Source: an uncultured Clostridia bacterium
Lineage (GTDB): Bacteria > Bacillota > Clostridia > Oscillospirales > Oscillospiraceae
Direction: 5' to 3'
Length of the DNA: 11,871 nucleotides
Assembly (NCBI GenBank): GCA_937858235.1
Contig: CALLZZ010000190.1
Location: 1 to 11,871, forward strand
Positions 1 through 6,071 of this stretch are shown piece by piece. A program made the translations under genes and the position numbers. Each line of letters starts with the position of its first letter. The first letter of the stretch is position 1. The notes beneath the pieces were generated by a model. The model searched no databases. It was not told where the DNA came from and was given only the letters and a program-made list of their open reading frames with translations.

Positions 1-1547
1 GTTTTTCTGGAAAATAAAATGCCTGAATTTATGGAAAAGTACTTGCCGTTTACAACAATCTTGAGAAAACGGTCGATGTTCAGATTCTGTTCCTTTGCGG
101 CATCTAGCGTCTGTTTCAATACCGTGGCTCTCTCCACGAGGCTTCTCTGTTCGGCTTCATAGTCCGCTGACATCTTGTAAAATCGTTCCTCCGAAATTTT
201 CTCCATTACACGGTCTTCATATAGCTTCCTCAGGATTTTATCCAGTGTGGCAATTCGCGCCTGTCCCTGCTCATATTCCTTCTGAGCTATACGCAGGTCT
301 TCGGCAATCCGCTTTTCTGAACTTTTTGTGGCAGCTGCGATGAAATCCCGCTCGTGTTCCTTCACAAAGGTTATGACCTGCTGCAAATCGTCAAGTACCA
401 GTTCCTCAATGACCACATTGCGTATCTGGTGCGAACTGCACAGACCCTTCCTTTTACGATATGTAGCACAGACGAAGTATTCCTTGTCATGCGTCCAGCC
501 ATTGGCTCTGACCTGATATAGCTTCGCGCCGCAGTCCGCACAGAACATCATGCCGGAGAATACACCCATTTCACCCATGCGAGATGGCCTGCGTTTACCG
601 TCTCGAATTCTCTGGACGGTTTCCCAGACATGTTCGTCGATGATGGCTTCATGTGTGTTTTCAAACACCATCCAGTCTTCGGGATTGTTCCAAATCTTCT
701 CCTTGCTCTTGTAAGATTTTTTGCGAGTCTTGAAATTCACCGTGTGTCCCAGATACTCGACTTTTGCGAGAATGTCTGCTACCGTACGCGCTGACCATGC
801 ATAAGGCGTTTCCGTCTGCTTGGCGGGAGTCTTAATGCGCATACTGTTCAGGTGAACCGTCGGTGTTTCAATTTGATTCTTCTCAAGGCTTTTCGCTATC
901 TGCGTGGGTCCGAAGCCCTCCATACACATTTTGAAAATCGCCCTGACCACCTCAGCGGCTTTTTCGTCCACTATCCAGCGCATTTTGTCCTCCGGGTCTT
1001 TTATGTATCCGTAGGGCGGATTGGTGCAGAGTGGTTTACCAGACTCTCCCTTAGCTTTAAACACAGCGCGTATTTTCTTGCTCGTATCCTTGGCATACCA
1101 TTCGTTTATGATGTTCAAAAAAGGAGTGAAATCGCTTTCCTGCTGGTTTGCGCTGTCCACGCCGTTGTTGACGGCAATGAAGCGCACATCGGCATTGGGG
1201 AATGCGACTTCGGTGTAATAGCCGACTTTCAGATAATCTCGCCCCAGCCTCGACATGTCTTTTACAATAATCGTGCCGATTCGGCCTTCGTCCATTTCGG
1301 CTATCATACGCTGGAAATCCGGTCTTTCAAAGTTCGTTCCACTGTATCCATCATCTACATAAAATTCTGTGTTGAGAAAACCGTTGTCATCCGCATACTT
1401 CTTTAAAATAGCCTTCTGGTTCACAATCGAATTGCTGTCTCCCGCAAGCTCGTCGTTACGGGATAATCTGCAGTAAAGAGCCGTGACTTTTGTGGTGTCT
1501 ATAGCCTTGGTTTGTGTGTGCTTGCCACTTGTAAACTGTCTATACAT
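1..1547 (-). CDS. Large serine recombinase (TnpX/TndX-like), C-terminal end outside window
   Basis: Site-specific recombinase that would integrate and excise the element through a phosphoserine DNA intermediate. 515 codons are present and the frame is still open at base 1. Start ATG at 1547 follows GGAGGATG in a good position. The N-terminal resolvase domain (about residues 20-165) has the catalytic serine at Ser29 in YCRLSRNDEL and the conserved DMSRLGRDY at residues 97-105. A recombinase DNA-binding domain follows (about 185-310), then a zinc ribbon with Cys336, Cys339, Cys360 and Cys370, then a long charged coiled-coil stretch (about 385-480). This is the standard large serine recombinase order. 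It lies 57 bases downstream of the TnpW-like gene on the same strand and is the last gene of the leftward block, the usual place next to an element end. The last 20 residues before the edge (after FLKIV) look unlike the usual C-terminal segment, so a truncation or frameshift is possible. Confidence 0.95.
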   Translation of the reverse strand, partial: MYRQFTSGKHTQTKAIDTTKVTALYCRLSRNDELAGDSNSIVNQKAILKKYADDNGFLNTEFYVDDGYSGTNFERPDFQRMIAEMDEGRIGTIIVKDMSRLGRDYLKVGYYTEVAFPNADVRFIAVNNGVDSANQQESDFTPFLNIINEWYAKDTSKKIRAVFKAKGESGKPLCTNPPYGYIKDPEDKMRWIVDEKAAEVVRAIFKMCMEGFGPTQIAKSLEKNQIETPTVHLNSMRIKTPAKQTETPYAWSARTVADILAKVEYLGHTVNFKTRKKSYKSKEKIWNNPEDWMVFENTHEAIIDEHVWETVQRIRDGKRRPSRMGEMGVFSGMMFCADCGAKLYQVRANGWTHDKEYFVCATYRKRKGLCSSHQIRNVVIEELVLDDLQQVITFVKEHERDFIAAATKSSEKRIAEDLRIAQKEYEQGQARIATLDKILRKLYEDRVMEKISEERFYKMSADYEAEQRSLVERATVLKQTLDAAKEQNLNIDRFLKIVVNGKYFSINSGILFSRK

Positions 1548-1604
1548 TTAATCATCCTCCGTTTCCGACAGTCTTCAAGCGTAGGCAGCATGTATATTAC
1601 CGTA

Positions 1605-1808
1605 CTATTTCGAAGAAGTCGAGTCGATTTTCGGACATAAACCTGAACTATCGGATAACTTTATTCGGCAGCTTGCATCCGATGTAACTAGCCGCATAAT
1701 CTTGTCATACACCGTTTCTTTTGCCGTATCGCTTACCAATGATTCCACAACATAGACGGTGCCGCCTATGGTTTTGCGTGTAATACGGCTATTCGGTTTT
1801 CTGTCCAT
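1605..1808 (-). CDS. tnpW: TnpW-family small transposon protein
   Basis: A 67-residue basic protein with the family pattern RKTIGGTVYVV near the N-terminus followed by SDTAKETVYDKIMRLV, matching the transposon-encoded TnpW family known beside TnpX-type recombinases in Tn4451-like elements. The function of TnpW is not established. It may be an accessory or DNA-binding factor for excision. I chose the ATG at 1808 because GGGAGGTG lies 8 bases before it. An in-frame GTG at 1817 would overlap that ribosome binding site and add three residues, so it is less likely. It sits between the capsid gene (74 bases upstream) and the recombinase gene (57 bases downstream), all on one strand, so co-transcription is likely. 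The C-terminal third (after about residue 45) is poorly conserved in character, rich in Ser and Lys. Confidence 0.8.
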   Translation of the reverse strand: MDRKPNSRITRKTIGGTVYVVESLVSDTAKETVYDKIMRLVTSDASCRIKLSDSSGLCPKIDSTSSK

Positions 1809-1840
1809 AAGCGTCACCTCCCGTCTATGCTATGGTTTGC

Positions 1841-1859
1841 GGTACTGAGCCTGAGTACC
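1841..1859. repeat. Short inverted repeat between capsid and tnpW genes
   Basis: GGTACT and AGTACC form a 6-bp stem around the 7-base loop GAGCCTG. It lies in the 74-base gap after the capsid stop codon. No T-run follows on either strand, so it is not a convincing intrinsic terminator. It may be an mRNA-processing or stability hairpin, or chance. Confidence 0.3.
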
Positions 1860-1882
1860 AGACCCAGCGCCGCGCCCTGCTG

Positions 1883-2797
1883 TTATTCTGTCATTTGGAG
1901 AACCTTGATTGCCTCAGAGCGAATCAGGCAGCCATCCAGCGTTTCCATACCGAAGTATCCGATCTTATCGGCAAAGGAATATTTCTCGTGCAGTGCCCGG
2001 ATGGATAGCGGCTGACGCTGGACAACCCAGTAATACTTGAAATCACCGAACACGACGGGTTTTGCACCGCTCTCCGCAGAGGGCATATGGTTAGAGATAA
2101 CCACAGGTTTGCCGAGCAGTGTGTCTGCCGCACCGCGCCAGAGATAGTTGTTTGTGCTGTCCTTGAGTTCACGTAAGGCCAGCGCCGTCTTGTCATTCAT
2201 GACCCATATTGCATTGGAACGGTATTCCGGTTTCAGCGAAAAGTATAGCTTGTGAATTTCATCAAAGGCGATATCCGTTGCAGAAGCCGCTGTAACGCCC
2301 ACATCCGCACCCTCTGTGGCGTGCAGGACGCCCTTGGGCTTGCCAATTCCATCACCGTTGAGGAATGCATCCTCCTCCGCTTTGCCGAAGATACGAGCAA
2401 AGTCGCGAGTCAGATAGTCCGAGATGTTGAATCCCGTGTCGTGAACGAAATTGCTGTCCAAAACCGAGATGCAAGCGAGTTTATGTTCGCCCAGCGCGAT
2501 TCTTTTTGCTGTCAGTTCTGCCTCGGGCACCGCCCCACCTTCGCCAACCCAGTCCGCATCTACAGGCGTATCCGATGTAATGATTTTACCGCCACTCGTT
2601 GTCGCTCTCACGAATGTAGCCATTCTACGGAACAGGTTTTCTTTCGCCAATGCCGCCGCATATTTTTCTGACGCTGCTTCGGGCAAAAAGTATGATCCAT
2701 TGGCAAGATTGGCACCTTCTTTGAGAACGCTACCATCCGTATTTTTGCTTCTCATGCTGTTCCAGAATGCTCTGGAATACGTTTCAGTTGTTAACAT
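1883..2797 (-). CDS. Phage major capsid protein, HK97 fold
   Basis: Structural shell protein of the HK97 gp5 family, 304 residues. Seen: an early P-domain style segment with GSYFLPEAASEKY, the hallmark WVGEGG at residues 83-88, LDSNF about 30 residues later, and the conserved GDGIGKPKGVL loop around 148-158, followed by a C-terminal half with LLGKPVVIS and the final Ile-rich strand of the A domain. Homologous phage proteins often carry a roughly 100-residue N-terminal delta (scaffold) domain that is cut off by a protease. Here the protein begins almost at the mature capsid core. I chose ATG 2797 because AGGAGG (2807-2812) lies 9 bases upstream; the longer frame starting at 2836 has no comparable site and would include that ribosome binding site. 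It is preceded by the primase/helicase gene across a 298-base gap and followed by tnpW. No portal, terminase, protease or tail gene is next to it, which is unusual for a prophage. Confidence 0.93.
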   Translation of the reverse strand: MLTTETYSRAFWNSMRSKNTDGSVLKEGANLANGSYFLPEAASEKYAAALAKENLFRRMATFVRATTSGGKIITSDTPVDADWVGEGGAVPEAELTAKRIALGEHKLACISVLDSNFVHDTGFNISDYLTRDFARIFGKAEEDAFLNGDGIGKPKGVLHATEGADVGVTAASATDIAFDEIHKLYFSLKPEYRSNAIWVMNDKTALALRELKDSTNNYLWRGAADTLLGKPVVISNHMPSAESGAKPVVFGDFKYYWVVQRQPLSIRALHEKYSFADKIGYFGMETLDGCLIRSEAIKVLQMTE

Positions 2798-2828
2798 AGT
2801 TGTTATCCTCCTAAATTTTGTTTGAATT

Positions 2829-2844
2829 CGGGGCATATACCCCG
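2829..2844 (-). repeat. Small GC hairpin just upstream of capsid ribosome binding site
   Basis: CGGGG and CCCCG form a 5-bp stem around a 6-base loop, 16 bases upstream of the AGGAGG of the capsid gene on the minus strand. No U-run follows, so it is not a terminator. It could shield or stabilise the 5' end of the capsid mRNA. Short enough to be chance. Confidence 0.3.
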
Positions 2845-2861
2845 TTTGAAACCGCGATTTC

Positions 2862-2969
2862 TTACGCGTTGCCCCACGCCGCTGTCCGCTTTAAAAAGCT
2901 GTAGAGATTCTGATACCCCCACCCCATGGTTTTATGTGGGTCACAGTGACGCATTCGTCGGAATGTCAT
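2862..2969 (-). CDS. Possible 35-residue micro-protein, function unknown
   Basis: A short frame starting ATG at 2969 and ending TAA at 2862-2864. It begins MTFRRMRHCDPHK and continues with the aromatic segment GWGYQNLYSF, then a basic tail. I recognise no family. Its only translational signal is indirect: its ATG overlaps the TGA stop of a 5-codon frame (ATGA) that has an excellent ribosome binding site, which would give translational coupling. It lies between the primase/helicase and capsid genes on the same strand. It could equally be noncoding; there is no independent evidence of selection. Confidence 0.25.
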   Translation of the reverse strand: MTFRRMRHCDPHKTMGWGYQNLYSFLKRTAAWGNA

Positions 2970-2983
2970 GTCCACACAAGCAT
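2966..2983 (-). CDS. Possible 5-residue leader peptide MLVWT
   Basis: ATG at 2983 is preceded by AAGGAGGTGG with an 8-base spacer, one of the best ribosome binding sites in the window. The frame closes after five codons at a TGA that overlaps the ATG of the next small frame (ATGA). Either it is a leader or coupling peptide, or the strong site marks a gene that was broken by a frameshift. Confidence 0.25.
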   Translation of the reverse strand: MLVWT

Positions 2984-3015
2984 AGGCACCACCTCCTTAA
3001 CATCTTGGGGACACT

Positions 3016-3085
3016 TGTGGCAGGTTTTTATGGTTGTTTTCTAAAGTTGTTTTCCTATAGGAAATAATCATAATTTCTTGCCACA
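3016..3085. repeat. Inverted repeat TGTGGCA / TGCCACA flanking a palindrome
   Basis: TGTGGCA at 3016-3022 and TGCCACA at 3079-3085 are perfect 7-base inverted copies about 56 bases apart. A further TGCCAC stands at 3089-3094, next to the primase/helicase stop codon. A 14-bp palindrome sits in the region between them. The arrangement is suggestive of a protein-binding region but is not a typical terminator. Confidence 0.4.
3051..3064. promoter_or_regulatory. 14-bp perfect palindrome, possible operator
   Basis: TTTCCTATAGGAAA reads the same on both strands over 14 bases. It lies 32 bases downstream of the primase/helicase stop codon and 254 bases upstream of the capsid start on the minus strand, in a locally AT-rich stretch. 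Perfect symmetry of this length fits a dimeric regulator site, but nothing identifies the binder. Confidence 0.4.
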
Positions 3086-3095
3086 GAGTGCCACG

Positions 3096-5411
3096 TTATA
3101 AATACGTCTTTTTCAGCCTGTAACCGATGAGCAGTGTGGTCTTGTCTCCACCACCGGCAGGGCGCTTGCGAAGCACGGTGCCGAAGGAGCGCAGCGCTTG
3201 ATTGAAGTTACGATTGCTCTCCGGGTAGCAACCATTGACAGCACACCATTCTCGGTAGGCAGCGTACAACTCGGCGGTCTTTACATCGGCATCACCCCGC
3301 TCTTCAAGGCATTCATCCGCGAAAAGTTGGATCTTATTGCTGTCGTGGGAATACTCGTTTGTCGCGTCGATGACCGATTGTGGCAAGGTAAAGCCCTCCT
3401 CGCGGAGCATAATGTAACCTTGAAGCAGCCAGTTGAGGATGGCGCTCTGCGTCTCCGGCTTGCCGAACTCTGATTTCAACGTCTTATCCTGTTCCCATTC
3501 CTCAAAATGCTTGTCAAAAGGAACTATCAGTACACGCCCGCTGGTGAACAGCGTCATGTCGTTGATGACAGGCAGATAGTTGGTGTTGACATACAGCTTA
3601 AACTGCGGAGCAAAATCGAAAGAGTTTTCATGTAAGAAACGCGCATTTAAGGTGTCATTGCCCGTCATGCTTTTTACCTGTGCGGCATTGAGCAATAAGC
3701 CGCGGCTCGGCTCAGAGATGTTGGCAAAGCGCACACCTGCCAGCCTTGCGACATCCTCACTGGGATTTGAGCTGTTGCTGTACTGCTTGAGCGCGATGGT
3801 CTCCGGGCGCACCGCCTTTCCGTAATCTCCGAACACACGCAGGATGCTCTCCATCAAGGTGCCTTTGCCGTTTCTGGTTGTCTCGCCGTAGAGGAAGAAC
3901 ATGCACTCGAAGCGGGTATCCCCACTTACCGCGTAGCCGAGCGCCTTTTGCAGGAACTTTGCCTTTTCCTTATCGCCGCTCATAATTTCATCAATGAAGC
4001 TAGTAAAGCGTGGACACACGGCGTGCGGATCATATTTCACAGGTGCAACTTTAGTGAGCTTGTCTTCCGGACTGTGGTCACGGAATTGCATGGTTCGCAA
4101 ATCCAATGTTCCATTGTTACAGTTGAATAGGTATCGGTCAGTGTCGAATTCCTCCATCGAAATGGGGTACACGCTCTGTGCATCACTCAAAACCGTAATC
4201 CTTGTGCTTCGAAGCTGCCACTTAGCGCAGTATTTGATGTAGTCTTTTCGCTTATGCTCATCATGAATGCTGAGCGCATATGTCATCAATGCGTCCGAGA
4301 GATCTTTGCATAGTTCCATCACCTTGAGAGCCCCCGTGTCGGTGACCCAGCGGGTGCCGTCATAGACGTACCAGACCTTCCGCTCCGGTACATATCTTGC
4401 GCATGACTTGTAGACATCCGCGAAGAGCCTGCCTGCGCCGTTGTCCGACCAGCCGTAGCGCCGGTTGCTGTCCGGCTTCAGTTCTGCCAACCTCGCTGTG
4501 AGAATACCAAACCCTTCATTAGCTTCGGTGTGTAGGACTGGCTGATATGTGGAAGAACAGAAAGATACTGCTTTTTCAAGGGTAATTTGTCCATAAGTCG
4601 AGCCACTCTGTGGTCTGTCCCACTTGTCACGGTAAAGCCCTGAGTGCCGGAACAGCCTGTCCATTTGTGCTATGTCCCTGCCACACCAGAACGCAAGGTG
4701 GGAGCAGAACGCAAGGTCGGCTTCACTCTGCGACGGGTATCCGCTGATATCGCCCTCCCAGAGCTTTGCAAATGCTACACCGTTTTTTGCCGCTTTCGCC
4801 TTCTCAATGACAATGTCATCCGAAAGGTAGGAGGCTGTCACGGCGGGCTGTTCGTCCCTTGGTTTTATATTACGAAGCATAAAGGTATCGAGGAGCGTTT
4901 GTAGCTGCGCCCCCGCTTCAATGACATCGCCCTGCTGATAAACATTCCCGGTGACAGTCACGAATTTATTTGTCGCACCGTACACATACACCTCAACGCC
5001 GAGTTTGGCGTTGTTGATGTAATATTTCGCGCTATCGTACTGAAAGCCGCTTGCCTTGAAGATGACACGCAGACCAGTGCCGGATGGACTAATCTCGATG
5101 TAGCAGCCTGTAAATATTTCTGCGATGGATTGCCCGATAGCGGTCAGAGTACCATCTGTATTTACACAGTGATCAACGTCCACTGCACTGAAACCACGGA
5201 AAATACCAAGCCCCAGACCGTCGTAATGACTTACTGCTGCGACAGCGTCGGAGTAGTTTGAAAAGGTATGTTCATTATTTGATTGCGCCCGCTTGCCGCT
5301 GATTTGATATGGCACCTTACCCGGTTTTGTCTTTCCTTTACGCGCTTCAAATTTCCACACACAGAATTTTCCGTTGTCGCGCAGTTCCTTTGGCAGATTG
5401 TCGTATTGCAC
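3096..5411 (-). CDS. Primase-polymerase fused to SF3 (D5-like) helicase, phage/plasmid P4-type replication protein
   Basis: Replication initiator of mobile elements: primer or DNA synthesis plus hexameric 3'-5' helicase in one 771-residue chain. The N-terminal archaeo-eukaryotic-type prim-pol domain (about 1-165) shows the metal-binding pair Asp78 and Asp80 in SAVDVDHC, the SPSGTG loop at 108-113 and Glu140 in GVEVY followed by FVTVTGN, the usual motif order of this family. A D5_N-type domain follows (about 300-450, with AGRLFADVY and VWYVYDGTRW). The SF3 core has Walker A GETTRNGKGT at 509-518 (Lys516), Walker B-like NISEPSRG with Glu567, and motif C NTNYLP around Asn609-Asn611. A C-terminal winged-helix style region (about 690-771) ends the protein. 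The start is GTG at 5411, with AAGGAAG about 9 bases upstream; no in-frame ATG stands near. Base composition is higher in GC than the restriction-modification block (63% in 4441-4500). It is first in the leftward block and divergent from the regulator gene. Confidence 0.93.
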   Translation of the reverse strand: MQYDNLPKELRDNGKFCVWKFEARKGKTKPGKVPYQISGKRAQSNNEHTFSNYSDAVAAVSHYDGLGLGIFRGFSAVDVDHCVNTDGTLTAIGQSIAEIFTGCYIEISPSGTGLRVIFKASGFQYDSAKYYINNAKLGVEVYVYGATNKFVTVTGNVYQQGDVIEAGAQLQTLLDTFMLRNIKPRDEQPAVTASYLSDDIVIEKAKAAKNGVAFAKLWEGDISGYPSQSEADLAFCSHLAFWCGRDIAQMDRLFRHSGLYRDKWDRPQSGSTYGQITLEKAVSFCSSTYQPVLHTEANEGFGILTARLAELKPDSNRRYGWSDNGAGRLFADVYKSCARYVPERKVWYVYDGTRWVTDTGALKVMELCKDLSDALMTYALSIHDEHKRKDYIKYCAKWQLRSTRITVLSDAQSVYPISMEEFDTDRYLFNCNNGTLDLRTMQFRDHSPEDKLTKVAPVKYDPHAVCPRFTSFIDEIMSGDKEKAKFLQKALGYAVSGDTRFECMFFLYGETTRNGKGTLMESILRVFGDYGKAVRPETIALKQYSNSSNPSEDVARLAGVRFANISEPSRGLLLNAAQVKSMTGNDTLNARFLHENSFDFAPQFKLYVNTNYLPVINDMTLFTSGRVLIVPFDKHFEEWEQDKTLKSEFGKPETQSAILNWLLQGYIMLREEGFTLPQSVIDATNEYSHDSNKIQLFADECLEERGDADVKTAELYAAYREWCAVNGCYPESNRNFNQALRSFGTVLRKRPAGGGDKTTLLIGYRLKKTYL

Positions 5412-5448
5412 TCTTTCACTTCCTTCTGGGGTTTGTATTTTTGTTGAC

Positions 5449-5461
5449 TCTCGCTATGCGG
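5449..5461. repeat. Direct repeat copy 1, TCTCGCTATGCGG
   Basis: One of two copies of TCTCGCTATRCGG that differ at a single base. Copy 2 starts 77 bases away at 5526. Both lie just upstream of the primase/helicase start codon. They could be iterons or operator sites, or chance. Confidence 0.45.
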
Positions 5462-5525
5462 ATAAAAACAGGTTGTTTGATGGAGCGTTTTGCATATTCC
5501 TTATGTGCTATAGTAATTTTCTGCT

Positions 5526-5538
5526 TCTCGCTATACGG
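5526..5538. repeat. Direct repeat copy 2, TCTCGCTATACGG
   Basis: Second copy of the 13-base repeat, 12 of 13 bases identical to copy 1 and in the same orientation. I saw no third copy in the intergenic region. Confidence 0.45.
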
Positions 5539-5675
5539 AGATTTAAACGCTGTTTTATACACCCCATATTTGAAAATCTTTTTTCTCCAGCGGGAAAGGA
5601 TGGTTTCTGTGCACCGTTCTCCAGATAACAAGGTAAAAAGTGCACCCACCGTAGTCTCATAATCCGAAAAGAGAC

Positions 5676-5712
5676 AAAAAAATACGGCGCCCGCTGTTTT
5701 GCGGATGCCGTA
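5676..5712 (-). terminator. Rho-independent terminator reading leftward
   Basis: On the minus strand a hairpin with a 6-bp outer stem (TACGGC / GCCGTA), a 2-base internal mismatch and a 4-bp inner stem (CCGC / GCGG) around a 6-base loop is followed directly by seven T residues. The plus strand has no T-run after the stem. It would stop leftward transcription about 265 bases before the primase/helicase start codon. Since the next gene to the right is on the plus strand, it either isolates the left block from antisense transcription or acts as an attenuator in its leader. Confidence 0.6.
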
Positions 5713-5745
5713 GTGATATATAACCAAGCGAATCAAGCATAATTT

Positions 5746-5758
5746 GAAAATTATTTTC
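5746..5758. promoter_or_regulatory. AT-rich palindrome, candidate operator for the regulator
   Basis: GAAAAT-T-ATTTTC has perfect 6-base arms around one central base. It ends 18 bases before the -35 box of the rightward promoter. Small Cro/CI-type regulators often bind such sites next to their own promoters, so autoregulation is plausible but unproven. Confidence 0.35.
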
Positions 5759-5776
5759 GAATTCACATGTTATTTG

Positions 5777-5805
5777 TTGTAAACTTGAAGATTTCCTGCT
5801 ATAAT
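5777..5805 (+). promoter_or_regulatory. Sigma-A type promoter for the regulator/methyltransferase/helicase operon
   Basis: TTGTAA at 5777-5782 (4 of 6 consensus bases) and a perfect TATAAT at 5800-5805 are separated by a 17-base spacer. Transcription would begin near 5812, leaving a leader of about 23 bases before the ATG at 5835. That short leader also argues against the upstream ATG at 5808 as the start. Confidence 0.65.
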
Positions 5806-5834
5806 GAGTGCAATATAATTGTGAGGTGGCAACA

Positions 5835-6071
5835 ATGCTGGTTGTAAGCTATAAAAAGCTATGGAAATTATTGATAGACCGCGATATGAATAAACAGGAT
5901 TTGCAGGTGCTGGCAAAAATCAGCCCGTCCTCCGTGGCGAAACTGTCTAAGCACCAGAATGTCAGCATGGATGTACTTCTTAAAATATGCTCAGCACTAC
6001 GAGTCAATGTGGAAGATATAATGGAATTCGTCTCTGGTGAGGATAAACGAGAGGAAGGTACTACGAAATGA
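5835..6071 (+). CDS. Small Cro/CI-family helix-turn-helix regulator
   Basis: A 78-residue DNA-binding protein, essentially a single helix-turn-helix domain. Seen: the opening SYKKLWKLLIDRDM typical of the short Cro/CI group, a helix-turn-helix at about residues 20-40 (DLQVLAKISPSSVAKLSK), then SMDVLLKICSALRVNVEDIMEF forming the closing helices, and a charged tail. I chose ATG 5835 because GAGGTGG lies just upstream and the first residues fit the family; an in-frame ATG at 5808 would put the ribosome binding site inside the gene and precede the predicted transcript start. Its stop overlaps the methyltransferase start (ATGA), so the two are translationally coupled. By position it may act like the controller proteins of restriction-modification systems, setting the timing of methyltransferase and restriction enzyme, perhaps through the palindrome at 5746-5758. 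That role is inferred. Confidence 0.85.
   Translation: MLVVSYKKLWKLLIDRDMNKQDLQVLAKISPSSVAKLSKHQNVSMDVLLKICSALRVNVEDIMEFVSGEDKREEGTTK

Larger units (their letters stand above)
2798..3095. other. Intergenic region between primase/helicase and capsid genes
   Basis: 298 bases with no sizeable gene. On the minus strand it holds a very strong Shine-Dalgarno (AAGGAGGTGG around 2988-2997), two possible coupled micro-ORFs, a 14-bp perfect palindrome (3051-3064), TGTGGCA/TGCCACA inverted repeats around that palindrome, a GTCAC-A-GTGAC palindrome at 2940-2950 and a CGGGG/CCCCG hairpin at 2829-2844. The density of symmetric elements suggests regulation of capsid expression or an origin-like role. I see no clear sigma-A promoter. 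Confidence 0.5.
5412..5834. other. Divergent intergenic region (423 bases)
   Basis: Separates the leftward replication/capsid/integration block from the rightward restriction-modification operon. It holds a sigma-A promoter reading right, an AT-rich palindrome, an intrinsic terminator reading left, and a pair of 13-bp direct repeats. A 116-codon minus-strand frame (5416-5766) crosses the terminator hairpin and its T-run and lacks a good ribosome binding site, so I do not call it a gene. I find no strong sigma-A promoter for the primase/helicase gene; a TATATATC box near 5715-5722 on the minus strand has no good -35 partner. Confidence 0.6.

Noticed and set aside
852..1406. 184-codon plus-strand frame
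   Set aside because: It lies entirely inside the serine recombinase gene on the other strand, which has clear catalytic and zinc-ribbon motifs. It has no recognisable domain and no good ribosome binding site.
1883..2797. Capsid gene as an encapsulin nanocompartment
   Set aside because: Encapsulins share the HK97 fold and lack the delta domain, but the WVGEGG and GDGIGKPKGVL segments fit tailed-phage capsid proteins, and no cargo enzyme gene is adjacent.
2252..2825. Two overlapping plus-strand frames of 139 and 124 codons
   Set aside because: Both are antisense to the capsid gene, whose family motifs and ribosome binding site are clear.
2822..3067. 81-codon plus-strand frame in the primase-capsid gap
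   Set aside because: No ribosome binding site and no protein-like pattern; all convincing signals in this gap are on the minus strand.
5309..5662. 117-codon plus-strand frame running from the primase gene into the intergenic region
   Set aside because: Its first part is antisense to the primase/helicase start, it has no ribosome binding site and its hydrophobic composition looks like translated AT-rich noncoding DNA.
5416..5766. 116-codon minus-strand frame just upstream of the primase/helicase gene
   Set aside because: It reads through a hairpin with a T7 run that looks like a terminator, has no good ribosome binding site, and its sequence resembles no family I know. Its tight spacing to the next gene keeps a small chance that it is real.
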